Source of the DNA: Sedimentisphaerales bacterium
Lineage (GTDB): Bacteria > Planctomycetota > Phycisphaerae > Sedimentisphaerales > Anaerobacaceae
Direction: 5' to 3'
DNA length: 53,500 bases
Assembly: GCA_016933295.1 (NCBI GenBank)
Contig: JAFGBG010000111.1
Span: 1 to 53,500, forward strand
A program made the position numbers and the translations under genes. Shown one piece after another: positions 1 to 7,924 of this stretch; position 1 is the stretch's first letter, and each line of letters opens with the position of its first letter. The notes below the pieces were generated by a model. That model did no database searches and had not been told where the DNA came from. It saw only the letters and a program-made list of their open reading frames with translations.

Positions 1-1
1 A

Positions 2-2572
2 CTACAAGATCCCCTATCGGATCTCGAAACAATCGCCAGGAATATGTTTTGGTCCTGGGATCCTGAATTTGTCGAGTTGTTCAAACGTATTGACAGTAAT
101 TTGTGGTCTGCCTGCGGCCATAATCCTATCAGGCTGCTCGGCAATATCCCACAGACAAAATTAGATGCTTTGGCTGAAAATCAAGGCTTTATAAATCAAT
201 TAAACCGAGCCTCAGAAAAGCTAAAAACATATCTCAATGAACCTACCTGGTATGACAGAGTATGTTCCGACACTGAAAAACCGATTATCGCTTATTTCAG
301 CGCCGAGTTCGGCGTGCATGAGTGTCTTCCTATTTATGCCGGAGGTTTGGGAATTTTGGCGGGAGACCATCTGAAAAGCGCCTCCGATCTCGGAATTCCT
401 CTCTACGGCGTAGGATTACTCTATCAAAAGGGATATTTCCGCCAGTACCTCAATATCGATGGATGGCAGCAGGAAGTGTATGTAGAGAATGATTTCTATA
501 ATATGCCGATCCAGCTTGTTCGCAAAGAAAGCGGCAGAGCTTTGACAATCAGCGTCGATTATCCGGGCAGATGTGTTTTGGCAAGAATATGGCAGGTCAA
601 TATCGGCAGAGTTAAATTGTTCCTTCTTGATACGAATATTCCCGCCAACTCCCCTATCGACCGTATGATTACAAGCAGCCTTTACGGTGGAGACCGTGAG
701 TTGAGAATTCGCCAGGAAATTATGCTCGGAATCGGCGGATTGAAAGCACTTTCGGCCATGGGAATCCAGCCGACAATCTGCCACATGAACGAAGGACATG
801 CCGCGTTTATGGCGCTCGAGAGGATACGCGAGATTAGAAGTACCAGTAATATGAGTTTCGATGAAGCCGTCGAAGCTACCAAGGCCGGCAACGTATTTAC
901 AATCCATACGCCGGTTAAGGCCGGTCTCGATGAATTTCGTGTCGAATTAATGGACAAATATTTCGGCGGATATTTCCCGAAACTGGGAATTAACAGACAG
1001 CGGTTTTTAGCATTAGGCAGAATACTCCCGGACGATGAGACCGAACCGTTCAAGATGCCGGTTTTGGCGCTGCGATTAAGCAGCTATGCCAACGGTGTAA
1101 GTAAATTGCATGGTCAGGTATCACGTGGAATATGGGGCAGCCTTTGGCCGGGAACCCCACTAAATGAAGTACCGATAATTTCAATTACGAACGGTATCCA
1201 CCTTAAAAACTGGATAACGGACGAACTTATCTCTCTTTATGACAGGTATCTCGGTCCGAACTGGTCCGACGAAGCCATGAATAAAAGTATATGGGAAAAC
1301 ATCAAGCACGTTCCCGACGAGGAGCTCTGGCAGATACATAAGCGATGCAAGGAACGGTTAATAGTCTTCATTCGCAACAGACTGAAGGCTCAAATGCAGC
1401 GCAGAGGCACATATCATACCGAATTGAACCATGCAGAGGAAGTCCTCGATCCAGAGGCTTTGACGATTGGTTTTGCCAGAAGATTTGCCAGCTATCAAAG
1501 AGGCAACCTTTTGCTGAAAAATCCTGAAAGGCTTATGAAACTGCTGAATAATAATGATAAGCCGTTACAGATTATATTCGCCGGCAAGGCCCATCCCAAA
1601 GATACCGAAGGCAAAGACATTATTCGGCAAATTGTACATTTTGCAAATCAAAACAGCGTCAGACGACGCATAGTTTTCCTTGAAAACTACGATATAGATA
1701 TAGCAAGATTTTTGGTAAGCGGAGTCGATGTCTGGCTGAATAATCCCCGCAGACCGATGGAGGCGAGCGGCACAAGCGGTATGAAGGCGGCGGCTAATGG
1801 TGTTCTGAATATGAGTACTGCGGATGGCTGGTGGTGCGAAGGTTATACGCCGGAAGGCGGCTGGATTATCGGCGCTGGCGAAACCTGCGATGATAGCGAC
1901 TATCAGGATGCGGTTGAATCACAGGCAATTTACGATATGCTTGAAAACGAAGTAATTCCTCTTTTCTATACACGTTCGGCTGACAATCTGCCGCGGGCCT
2001 GGATAAACAGAGTTAAAAATTCCATCCGATGGATAGCGCCAAGGTTCAATACTCATAGAATGGTAGCCGAATATACGCGCAGATTCTATCATCCTTCCGC
2101 CGCTAAATGGCGTTATCTGACCGCTGACAATTGTTCCAGAGCAAAGGCTTTTTCAGGCTGGAAATCTGAATTGAAAAACAACTGGCCGGAGCTTGCCGTA
2201 TCGGACGTAATTATGGAAGTACAAAACGGCGACGGGCAAAACCAGCTAAATCCGAAACAACCTTTACTCAAGGTCGGCACGCAATTATATATCAGGGCTT
2301 TGGTCAAGCTTGGAAAAGTCAATCCGAACGACGTATCGGTTGAATTGTATCATGGTCCTGTAGATAATTGGGAAAACATTAAGAACGGCTCATCAGTCCG
2401 GATGAATTATGAAAAAGCCGCAGAACAGAGTCAGGACGGCGAACATTGGTTTATCGGCTCGATGCCATGTAGTAAGACCGGACAACACGGCGTGGCGGTC
2501 AGAGTTTTGCCGAAACACCCTGATCTGGCCAATCCTTATGAGATGGGATTGATTCTCTGGGAGGCAAAGTAA
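2..2572 (+). CDS. glgP: Alpha-glucan (glycogen/maltodextrin) phosphorylase, 5'-truncated by the window edge
   Basis: Family GT35 enzyme that releases glucose-1-phosphate from glycogen or maltodextrin in the cytoplasm. The reading frame is open back to base 2 and the codons before the ATG at 44 read ...LETIARN, which continues into MFWSWDPE. That matches the family's N-terminal 'LA-N-W-W-SW' block (DUF3417), so the ATG at 44 is internal and the true start lies outside. The PLP-lysine block EASGTSGMKAAANG is present (Lys about residue 581 counted from base 44), followed by the DGWW-E motif. The C-terminal domain after about residue 700 is typical of the short GlgP form. It converges on the EIIA gene with only 5 bp between the stops. 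Identity is very secure; substrate preference is not visible. Confidence 0.95.
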   Translation, partial: LQDPLSDLETIARNMFWSWDPEFVELFKRIDSNLWSACGHNPIRLLGNIPQTKLDALAENQGFINQLNRASEKLKTYLNEPTWYDRVCSDTEKPIIAYFSAEFGVHECLPIYAGGLGILAGDHLKSASDLGIPLYGVGLLYQKGYFRQYLNIDGWQQEVYVENDFYNMPIQLVRKESGRALTISVDYPGRCVLARIWQVNIGRVKLFLLDTNIPANSPIDRMITSSLYGGDRELRIRQEIMLGIGGLKALSAMGIQPTICHMNEGHAAFMALERIREIRSTSNMSFDEAVEATKAGNVFTIHTPVKAGLDEFRVELMDKYFGGYFPKLGINRQRFLALGRILPDDETEPFKMPVLALRLSSYANGVSKLHGQVSRGIWGSLWPGTPLNEVPIISITNGIHLKNWITDELISLYDRYLGPNWSDEAMNKSIWENIKHVPDEELWQIHKRCKERLIVFIRNRLKAQMQRRGTYHTELNHAEEVLDPEALTIGFARRFASYQRGNLLLKNPERLMKLLNNNDKPLQIIFAGKAHPKDTEGKDIIRQIVHFANQNSVRRRIVFLENYDIDIARFLVSGVDVWLNNPRRPMEASGTSGMKAAANGVLNMSTADGWWCEGYTPEGGWIIGAGETCDDSDYQDAVESQAIYDMLENEVIPLFYTRSADNLPRAWINRVKNSIRWIAPRFNTHRMVAEYTRRFYHPSAAKWRYLTADNCSRAKAFSGWKSELKNNWPELAVSDVIMEVQNGDGQNQLNPKQPLLKVGTQLYIRALVKLGKVNPNDVSVELYHGPVDNWENIKNGSSVRMNYEKAAEQSQDGEHWFIGSMPCSKTGQHGVAVRVLPKHPDLANPYEMGLILWEAK

Positions 2573-2577
2573 AAACC

Positions 2578-3036
2578 TTACTGGACTTCCTGCTCATTCA
2601 GCAATTTGTAAACGTCGTCGGCTGTGCGCGAGCTTTCAAGGCTGCTTTTGAATTCCTCATTCAACATCAGCCTGCTTATTCTCGCCAAAGCCTGAATATG
2701 AGGCCCGGTTTGTTTTGAAGGCGAAACCAGCAGAATTAAAATTGTCACAGGTTTGCCGTCAATACTCTGAAATTCGATTGGCTCATATGCAATCCCGATT
2801 GCCATAACAAGCTCTTTAACGGCATCGCATTTCCCGTGGGGAATAGCTATTCCTGCGCCGATTCCGGTGCTTTGCACTCGTTCGCGCGTCAGTACGGCGT
2901 CAAGAACCGCATCTCTATCCGACAATAATCCCTGTGCATCAAGCATATCCACAAGTTCTGTTATTACAGCCTCTTTTTCATCGCTTTCAACCGGAACCTT
3001 CACACAGTTTGGCTGTAATATTTGTGTAAGAATCAT
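2578..3036 (-). CDS. PTS EIIA (fructose/nitrogen-type) regulatory domain protein
   Basis: Stand-alone EIIA-Fru/Ntr domain of 152 residues, the usual length for PtsN-like proteins. His67 in GIAIPHGKC is the phospho-acceptor; the flanking TRERVQSTGIG block and the C-terminal hydrophobic/His segment (PHIQALARIS) also fit the family. No EIIB or EIIC permease gene lies nearby, so a regulatory role in carbon or nitrogen signalling is more likely than sugar transport (inference). The gene is convergent with the glucan phosphorylase and divergent from cimA. The start is the only Met at the domain boundary. Confidence 0.9.
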   Translation of the reverse strand: MILTQILQPNCVKVPVESDEKEAVITELVDMLDAQGLLSDRDAVLDAVLTRERVQSTGIGAGIAIPHGKCDAVKELVMAIGIAYEPIEFQSIDGKPVTILILLVSPSKQTGPHIQALARISRLMLNEEFKSSLESSRTADDVYKLLNEQEVQ

Positions 3037-3262
3037 ATTATGTAGTACCCAATTACATCAACTTCTCAAATTTTATACAAGATATCCATTCTACTAAATC
3101 ATTATCATTTAATCATTAATTTCTCGGAAAATATGCGATTTTTTACACATACCTGGGATTTTTGCCTATTTAGAGCTTATTTTTATTCTTTACACCCAAC
3201 AAATCTTAGAATATTATCATTTCTCTTTAAATTCATAAAAATAGAAATTTTCGGTAATAATA

Positions 3263-4825
3263 ATGGAAAAAATAGAGCTTTACGACACTACTCTCCGAGA
3301 CGGCATGCAGGCTGAAGGCGTAAGTTTTTCGCTCGAAGACAAAATCGCAATCGCTCAATGTCTCGACAAGCTGGGCATAGATTATATTGAGGGTGGCTTC
3401 GCCGCCTCTAATCCCAAGGAAACTCGTTTTTTTCAAGAGATTGCAAAACTCGATCTGAAAAAATCTAAAATAGCTGCATTCGGTAATACTCGCAGAGCAG
3501 ATTCTTCGGTCACAGATGACCTCTCACTCAATTCTATCCTTGCCTGTAAAACACAAGCCGCAACGTTGGTCGGCAAGGCGTGGGATATGCACGTAACGGA
3601 TGTATTAGGCTGCTCTCTCGATGATAATCTGATTATCTGTTCCGATTCTGTCAGGTATCTCAAGAAAAACGGTCTCCTGACTTTCTTCGATGCCGAGCAT
3701 TTTTTCGATGGTTACAAGGCAAATCCCGAATATGCCATGAAAGTCCTTGCCGCCGCCGCCGAAGCCGGAGCGGATGCTTTAGTACTTTGCGAAACAAACG
3801 GCGGCTGCCTGCCTGATGAAGTATTTGATATCTCTCAGGAAGTCTGCAAACGCTTTAGTGCAATCACCATTGGAATCCACACCCACAATGATACCGATTG
3901 TGCGACTGCCAATTCTCTTGCCTCTGTCCGTGCCGGAGCACGACATGTACAGGGAACAATCAACGGGCTGGGAGAGCGATGCGGCAATGCAAATTTGTGT
4001 ATTCTCGTGCCTAACCTGGTATTCAAGATGGGTTTTGATGTCCTTTCTAACGACCAGATAGCGACCTTAGCCGAAGTCTCACGCTATATTTTCGAGATAG
4101 GCAACTTGACTCCGGTTATGAATATGCCTTATGTAGGTGAGAGTGCTTTCGCTCATAAAGGCGGATTGCACGTTAACGCTTTGCGCAAAAGCAAACGAAC
4201 GTACGAGCATATCTCGCCGGAGCTTGTCGGCAATGAAAGGCGGTTTCTTATTTCTGAATTAAGCGGCAGGTCCACCGTCCTGGATAAGCTCGAAAAAACA
4301 AAAATTGCCGAAGACAAGGAATTAGCCGGTAAAATACTCAGTCATGTTCAGGAGCTGGAAAACCAGGGCTATCAATTTGAAGCCGCTGATGCAAGTTTCG
4401 ATCTTTTGGTCAAAAAAATTATGGGCTCCTATAAGCCGTTTTTTGACATGATTAAATATCACATAACCGTGGAAAAACGAGCGAGCGGCGAAATTGTCAC
4501 TGAAGCGACGGTCAAACTGAAAGTCGGCGAGCAGATCGAGCATGTTGTCGGCGAAGGTGACGGCCCGGTAAACGCCCTGGATGCCGCTTTGAGAAAGTCA
4601 CTCGAGAATTTCTATCCGTCTCTTAGAGAGCTTCACCTTATCGATTACAAGGTTCGTGTAGTTAATGCCGGGGCCGGCACGGCCGCACGCGTCCGTGTAA
4701 TAATCGAGTCCAGAGACAAACATTCGATTTGGGGAACTGTAGGCGTTTCAGAAAATATTATAGAAGCTTCATGGCAGGCACTCGTCGATTCTGTTGAATA
4801 CAAGCTTCAGAAAGACATGCAATAA
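3263..4825 (+). CDS. cimA: (R)-citramalate synthase
   Basis: Condenses pyruvate and acetyl-CoA to citramalate, the first step of the threonine-independent isoleucine route. The 520-residue length and layout fit CimA: a catalytic TIM barrel beginning with LYDTTLRDGMQ (residues 6-16), metal ligands in the GIHTHND motif (His206, His208), the GLGERCGNAN block, then the LeuA dimerisation/regulatory domain from about residue 390. The early part reads RDGMQAEG with the long CimA-type spacing, as opposed to the LeuA-type RDGEQ. The start at 3263 gives MEKIELYDTT directly at the family N-terminus. It is monocistronic, with about 225 bp of AT-rich DNA upstream. 2-isopropylmalate or homocitrate synthase is the less likely alternative. 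Confidence 0.92.
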   Translation: MEKIELYDTTLRDGMQAEGVSFSLEDKIAIAQCLDKLGIDYIEGGFAASNPKETRFFQEIAKLDLKKSKIAAFGNTRRADSSVTDDLSLNSILACKTQAATLVGKAWDMHVTDVLGCSLDDNLIICSDSVRYLKKNGLLTFFDAEHFFDGYKANPEYAMKVLAAAAEAGADALVLCETNGGCLPDEVFDISQEVCKRFSAITIGIHTHNDTDCATANSLASVRAGARHVQGTINGLGERCGNANLCILVPNLVFKMGFDVLSNDQIATLAEVSRYIFEIGNLTPVMNMPYVGESAFAHKGGLHVNALRKSKRTYEHISPELVGNERRFLISELSGRSTVLDKLEKTKIAEDKELAGKILSHVQELENQGYQFEAADASFDLLVKKIMGSYKPFFDMIKYHITVEKRASGEIVTEATVKLKVGEQIEHVVGEGDGPVNALDAALRKSLENFYPSLRELHLIDYKVRVVNAGAGTAARVRVIIESRDKHSIWGTVGVSENIIEASWQALVDSVEYKLQKDMQ

Positions 4826-5374
4826 AACCCGAATATTTTTTTCGATGCAGTTTTTTTGACCAATCAAATTTTCTTTGTTTAAAAATTGACGTCAGGGCTG
4901 TCAGAAAAATACATTCATGAATCCTTTTCTTAACGCAAAATATGTATTCTCTTACAATAGGTTCGTGATAATAAGTTGCCCCTTCGTTCGATGTTCTTTT
5001 TTGCCGTCTTTTACCATCTAAATCGATCCTTTTGATTATCTTAAACCTGCTGACGCATGTCATAATTAATGGCTTTTCGAATATTTCTCAAGAGTTATTG
5101 CTAAGGTCCTAAAATATTCTCGTTTTTTGATTATATATTAGCGGCAAAAACATAACTACATATATATCACGCACTTACGCTTATATCAAAATTTACAAAA
5201 ATATATTTATCCATATTGCCAATATTATCTATATTAACTAAAGTTTTTTTCAACTTCACTCCGATTATTATATAACTCGCTTGTTTATATTGCCCATATT
5301 AACATGCTGAGAAAAAGTAAGGCTTTTATTTTTGCCTATAAAAATAAGTTGTTATGTATTTTGGAGAAATAGTT
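4826..5374. other. AT-rich gene-free spacer with two operator-like repeats
   Basis: About 550 bp without a credible coding region; the minus-strand ORF in it has no family signature. Near the downstream gene are two almost identical 15-mers, ATATTGCCAATATTA at 5213-5227 and ATATTGCCCATATTA at 5287-5301, 74 bp apart. The first contains the palindrome ATATT-GCC-AATAT. They could be a paired operator for the gene at 5375, which is an inference. No clear terminator was seen after cimA. Confidence 0.45.
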
Positions 5375-6100
5375 ATGGTAACTCAGGATGTATTAGCACG
5401 TTACCTGGAACCTCTTCTTCGAGGGGACAGAAAAGGATGCCGGCTTGTAGTGGAAGAAGTCATGCAAAAAGGCATACCGGCTCATTCAGTTTATACCCAT
5501 ATGGTCTGGCCGATAATGGTAGAAATTGAGAAACTATTGCGTGAAGAAAAAATCACGCCTGTACAGGAACATCTCGCTACCCGCGTTAACCGCACTATTG
5601 TTGACCAGCTTCAAAATAAACTGCCGCGAAGACCATACAAGAGCAAAAAGATTGTCGTTTGCTGTGCACAGGATGAATTACAGGAACTCGGCGCACAGAT
5701 GATGACGGATTTATTTGAAAGTGACGGCTGGGAAGTGAGATTTCTCGGCGGCGGATTAACCAATGACGATATTCTTTCATATATAAATGAGAGCTCTCCC
5801 GATGTTCTTTTAATATACGGCACAACCCCCAGACAGGCACCTGATGTGCGGCGGCTTATCGACACTATAAAATCAGTAAATGCCTGGCCGGATATGCGTA
5901 TAATGGTATCGGGGGGACTTTTTAATCGGGCCGAAGGACTGTGGCAGGAAATGGAAGCCGATTTATATGCCGGGACTGCTATCGAAGCACTTTATGTCGC
6001 TTCTGAAAATAAACCGATCCAGCAGCATGAACAAAGAACAATCAACAGAAGAAAACGAAGACGTCAGATTGTCGATGAAGAACTGCCCGTTCAAGTGTGA
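5375..6100 (+). CDS. Cobalamin-binding-fold (B12-binding-like) protein with altered ligand residues
   Basis: 241 residues: a helical cap domain (about 1-80) followed by a Rossmann-like B12-binding fold (about 91-210), the architecture of CarH/MetH-type sensors but without a MerR DNA-binding domain. In the cap the Glu-His pair is kept (EH at 65-66), but the position ten before it, normally Trp, is Leu55. In the fold the family motif E/D-x-H-x-x-G appears as ELQELG (101-106), so the lower-ligand His is Gln103. Canonical base-off/His-on cobalamin binding therefore looks lost. The C-terminus is a basic Arg/Lys patch (about 218-230), a possible nucleic-acid or partner contact. I chose ATG 5375 over the upstream ATG at 5354 because GGAG at 5363-5366 lies 8 nt before it. 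Function unknown; sensor or adaptor is an inference. Confidence 0.75.
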   Translation: MVTQDVLARYLEPLLRGDRKGCRLVVEEVMQKGIPAHSVYTHMVWPIMVEIEKLLREEKITPVQEHLATRVNRTIVDQLQNKLPRRPYKSKKIVVCCAQDELQELGAQMMTDLFESDGWEVRFLGGGLTNDDILSYINESSPDVLLIYGTTPRQAPDVRRLIDTIKSVNAWPDMRIMVSGGLFNRAEGLWQEMEADLYAGTAIEALYVASENKPIQQHEQRTINRRKRRRQIVDEELPVQV

Positions 6101-6119
6101 TTAATAACCGTTATTGTTT

Positions 6120-6144
6120 GGGCTATTTGTTTTCCAAATAGCCC
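6120..6144. terminator. Perfect 10-bp hairpin between convergent genes
   Basis: GGGCTATTTG (6120-6129), a 5-nt loop and CAAATAGCCC (6135-6144) form a perfect stem. It spans the last codons and stop of the minus-strand ThuA-like gene and lies 20 nt after the stop of the plus-strand gene. Neither side has a clear U-tract, so termination in one or both directions is inferred from position and shape only. Confidence 0.5.
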
Positions 6145-7385
6145 TCCGGGACAACAAGGAATTTATAACCGCCGAAGTCGCTAAAGAATATTCTATCACG
6201 ATTATTTTCCAACCATTTCCGCCATTGTTCAGGTGTTTTGAAAGACTGATCTGTATAGCGTTTGAGGGCAATTTCAGCAGACCTGGATTTTTCCGGATTA
6301 TTAAGCAATTTAATGAGCTTTTCAAGTGTGGCAATTTTCCTGTTCGAAGAAATCTCAAGTTTCTTTAGCTCTTTGTCAACACGAAAACCACTTTCAATAT
6401 CCGAAAACTGGCGATAAATTAACTCGAAATTATCGACATAATACTGAACAATTTTACTTGGTTCGTTCTTATAATCATCTGAGAGTTCCGCTCCGAAGTT
6501 CCGCGGAAAGAAATCTTCACTTTTTATCCTGTTTACAACTGCTCCTAATCTCAGGGCGTCCTCACGAGGAGAACCTTTTCGTTGAACTAACGGCAATTTA
6601 CCGTCAAATTTCTTTATATAACAAATGCAGTTGATAAACAGCTTTTGCCCTGCATCGGTCATCTGTGAAGGTGGAGCGGAATATCCCCATTGCAAAAAAT
6701 TGCCGTGTCGGCCTATTCCGACAGCACCATATTCCTTGCCGTGATTAAGCCCGAGAACGAGCGCCTCGGCGTCGGGTGAATCCTCGAAAGCATAAGCTCG
6801 GGAAACAACTCCACCGTAGCTTTTGCGGCTATGCTGAACATACCAGATATCCATTTTATCCGGAATATTGGGTTCAACCGGTAAATGTCGATCATTATAG
6901 TTCCCCGGAGGTTTTATGGATTCGGATTCTGGTCTGACCTTGTATGGCTTATTGAATACTTCATGTATCGTGGGCCCAACATGGGCGCCGTCTCCCATGC
7001 AGTTTCACAAATAGCCCGTTTTGAGGCTAAGCTGGTCACAAATAAGAGCTCCTGTTACACCAACAGTAATGACTGGTCGGGAGAAACCGGGGGATATTCG
7101 AGGTTTGGGCGATTTAAAGCCATCGCCGTCATAATCAAGTATTGTCACATCGAAATCTTTGCTATCTGTCTCTTTATAGACCTTAAGGTCTCCCGTCTGT
7201 ACAACAGCGAAGTGCTTAGATAAAAAATCTATGAAATCTTTCTCTCTTGACGAATCGGGATTGCTTACATACAAAATACGCAAATCGATTTTTGAAATCG
7301 ATTCGGCTTTCGCATCTTCTATGCAATTGAACAGAATACAAATAATCAGGAAGAGCAACAATATGTAATGATGGATTTTTTTCAT
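6123..7385 (-). CDS. Secreted ThuA-like domain protein with an in-frame TGA (candidate selenoprotein, or a nonsense allele)
   Basis: Read from ATG 7385 (RBS-like AGAGGTGG just upstream) the frame gives a signal peptide (MKKIHHYILLLFLI...), a Rossmann-like N-terminal part (RILYVSNP...), then TGA at 7005-7007 (codon 127), then 293 further codons in the same frame to the TAG at 6123. The downstream part carries the blocks GDGAHVGPTIHEVF, SPDAEALVLGLN and IGRHGNFLQWG, then a helical C-terminal region. Both halves belong to one protein: the second half has no signal peptide or RBS, and the family runs straight through. The local reading is G-Y-L-[TGA]-N-C. From memory of related planctomycete proteins this position is the first Cys of a C-x-C pair. 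No other stop or frameshift is present. Either Sec is inserted (Sec127-Asn-Cys129), or this is a recent nonsense mutation or a sequencing error. The biochemical role is unknown. Confidence 0.7.
6980..7007 (-). promoter_or_regulatory. Possible bacterial SECIS-like hairpin just after the in-frame TGA
   Basis: On the minus strand, 5 nt after the TGA (7007-7005), CATGGG (6999-6994) and CCCATG (6985-6980) form a perfect 6-bp stem with loop AGACGGCG, which has a G in its first two bases as bacterial SECIS loops do. A mutually exclusive hairpin, GCCCA-TGT-TGGGC, follows and places its loop about 23 nt after the TGA, a more usual spacing. Neither was tested by a SECIS model. Confidence 0.35.
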
Positions 7386-7924
7386 AATAGCCACCTCTTT
7401 TCGAATAAACAGATATTTTCTCGATAAATTTCAAAGAATTCGTCACAAATCCTCCATGAGACTCTTTTTCTTAGTTGTACAGCCATAAATTATAATAGAA
7501 ATGATATATAAAACTATTTTATTCCCAAAAAGCTTTAAAATATCCTATCTGGTAAGCTCAATAAATTGCCGCAATCAGAATCAATTTCCTTTGGTATTTA
7601 CATCTTCTTAGTGATATAATTCAATATTACAGCGAAAATTATGCAGTTTTTGCCCCAAATACCAACAAAGAGATTTTTAACTTTTGTTATCAGGCGGATT
7701 TGGGTATAAAAGTTTATGAAAAAAATATCTCTGAGAGAATTTTTTTAGTGTTTTTTTTCGGCAGATATAAAAAAAGCAACGTGAATATTTATAAATATAG
7801 CTTATAACAACACTTATATAATTATGCTTTCAGAGAAAATTGCAAAAAAAACGTTATATTCCGCCTTAGTAGTGGCACTTAATAATAGTCTGTATTTTTG
7901 TGACAACGATAACAGGAGCCCTGT
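7386..7924. other. AT-rich divergent intergenic region
   Basis: About 540 bp between the start of the ThuA-like gene (minus) and the ECF sigma gene (plus). It must hold both promoters. The DNA is very AT-rich with many A- and T-runs, and I see no convincing ORF, RNA gene or strong consensus promoter. AGGAG at about 7912-7918 is the ribosome binding site of the sigma gene. Confidence 0.4.

Noticed and set aside
44-2572. ATG 44 as the glgP start
   Set aside because: The frame is open upstream and the preceding residues match the family N-terminus, so the gene is truncated by the window.
6123-7394. Two independent genes either side of the TGA at 7005
   Set aside because: Same frame, no RBS or signal peptide for the second, and the protein family runs through the TGA; treated as one gene. 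The GTG start at 7394 was dropped because it lies inside the RBS of ATG 7385.
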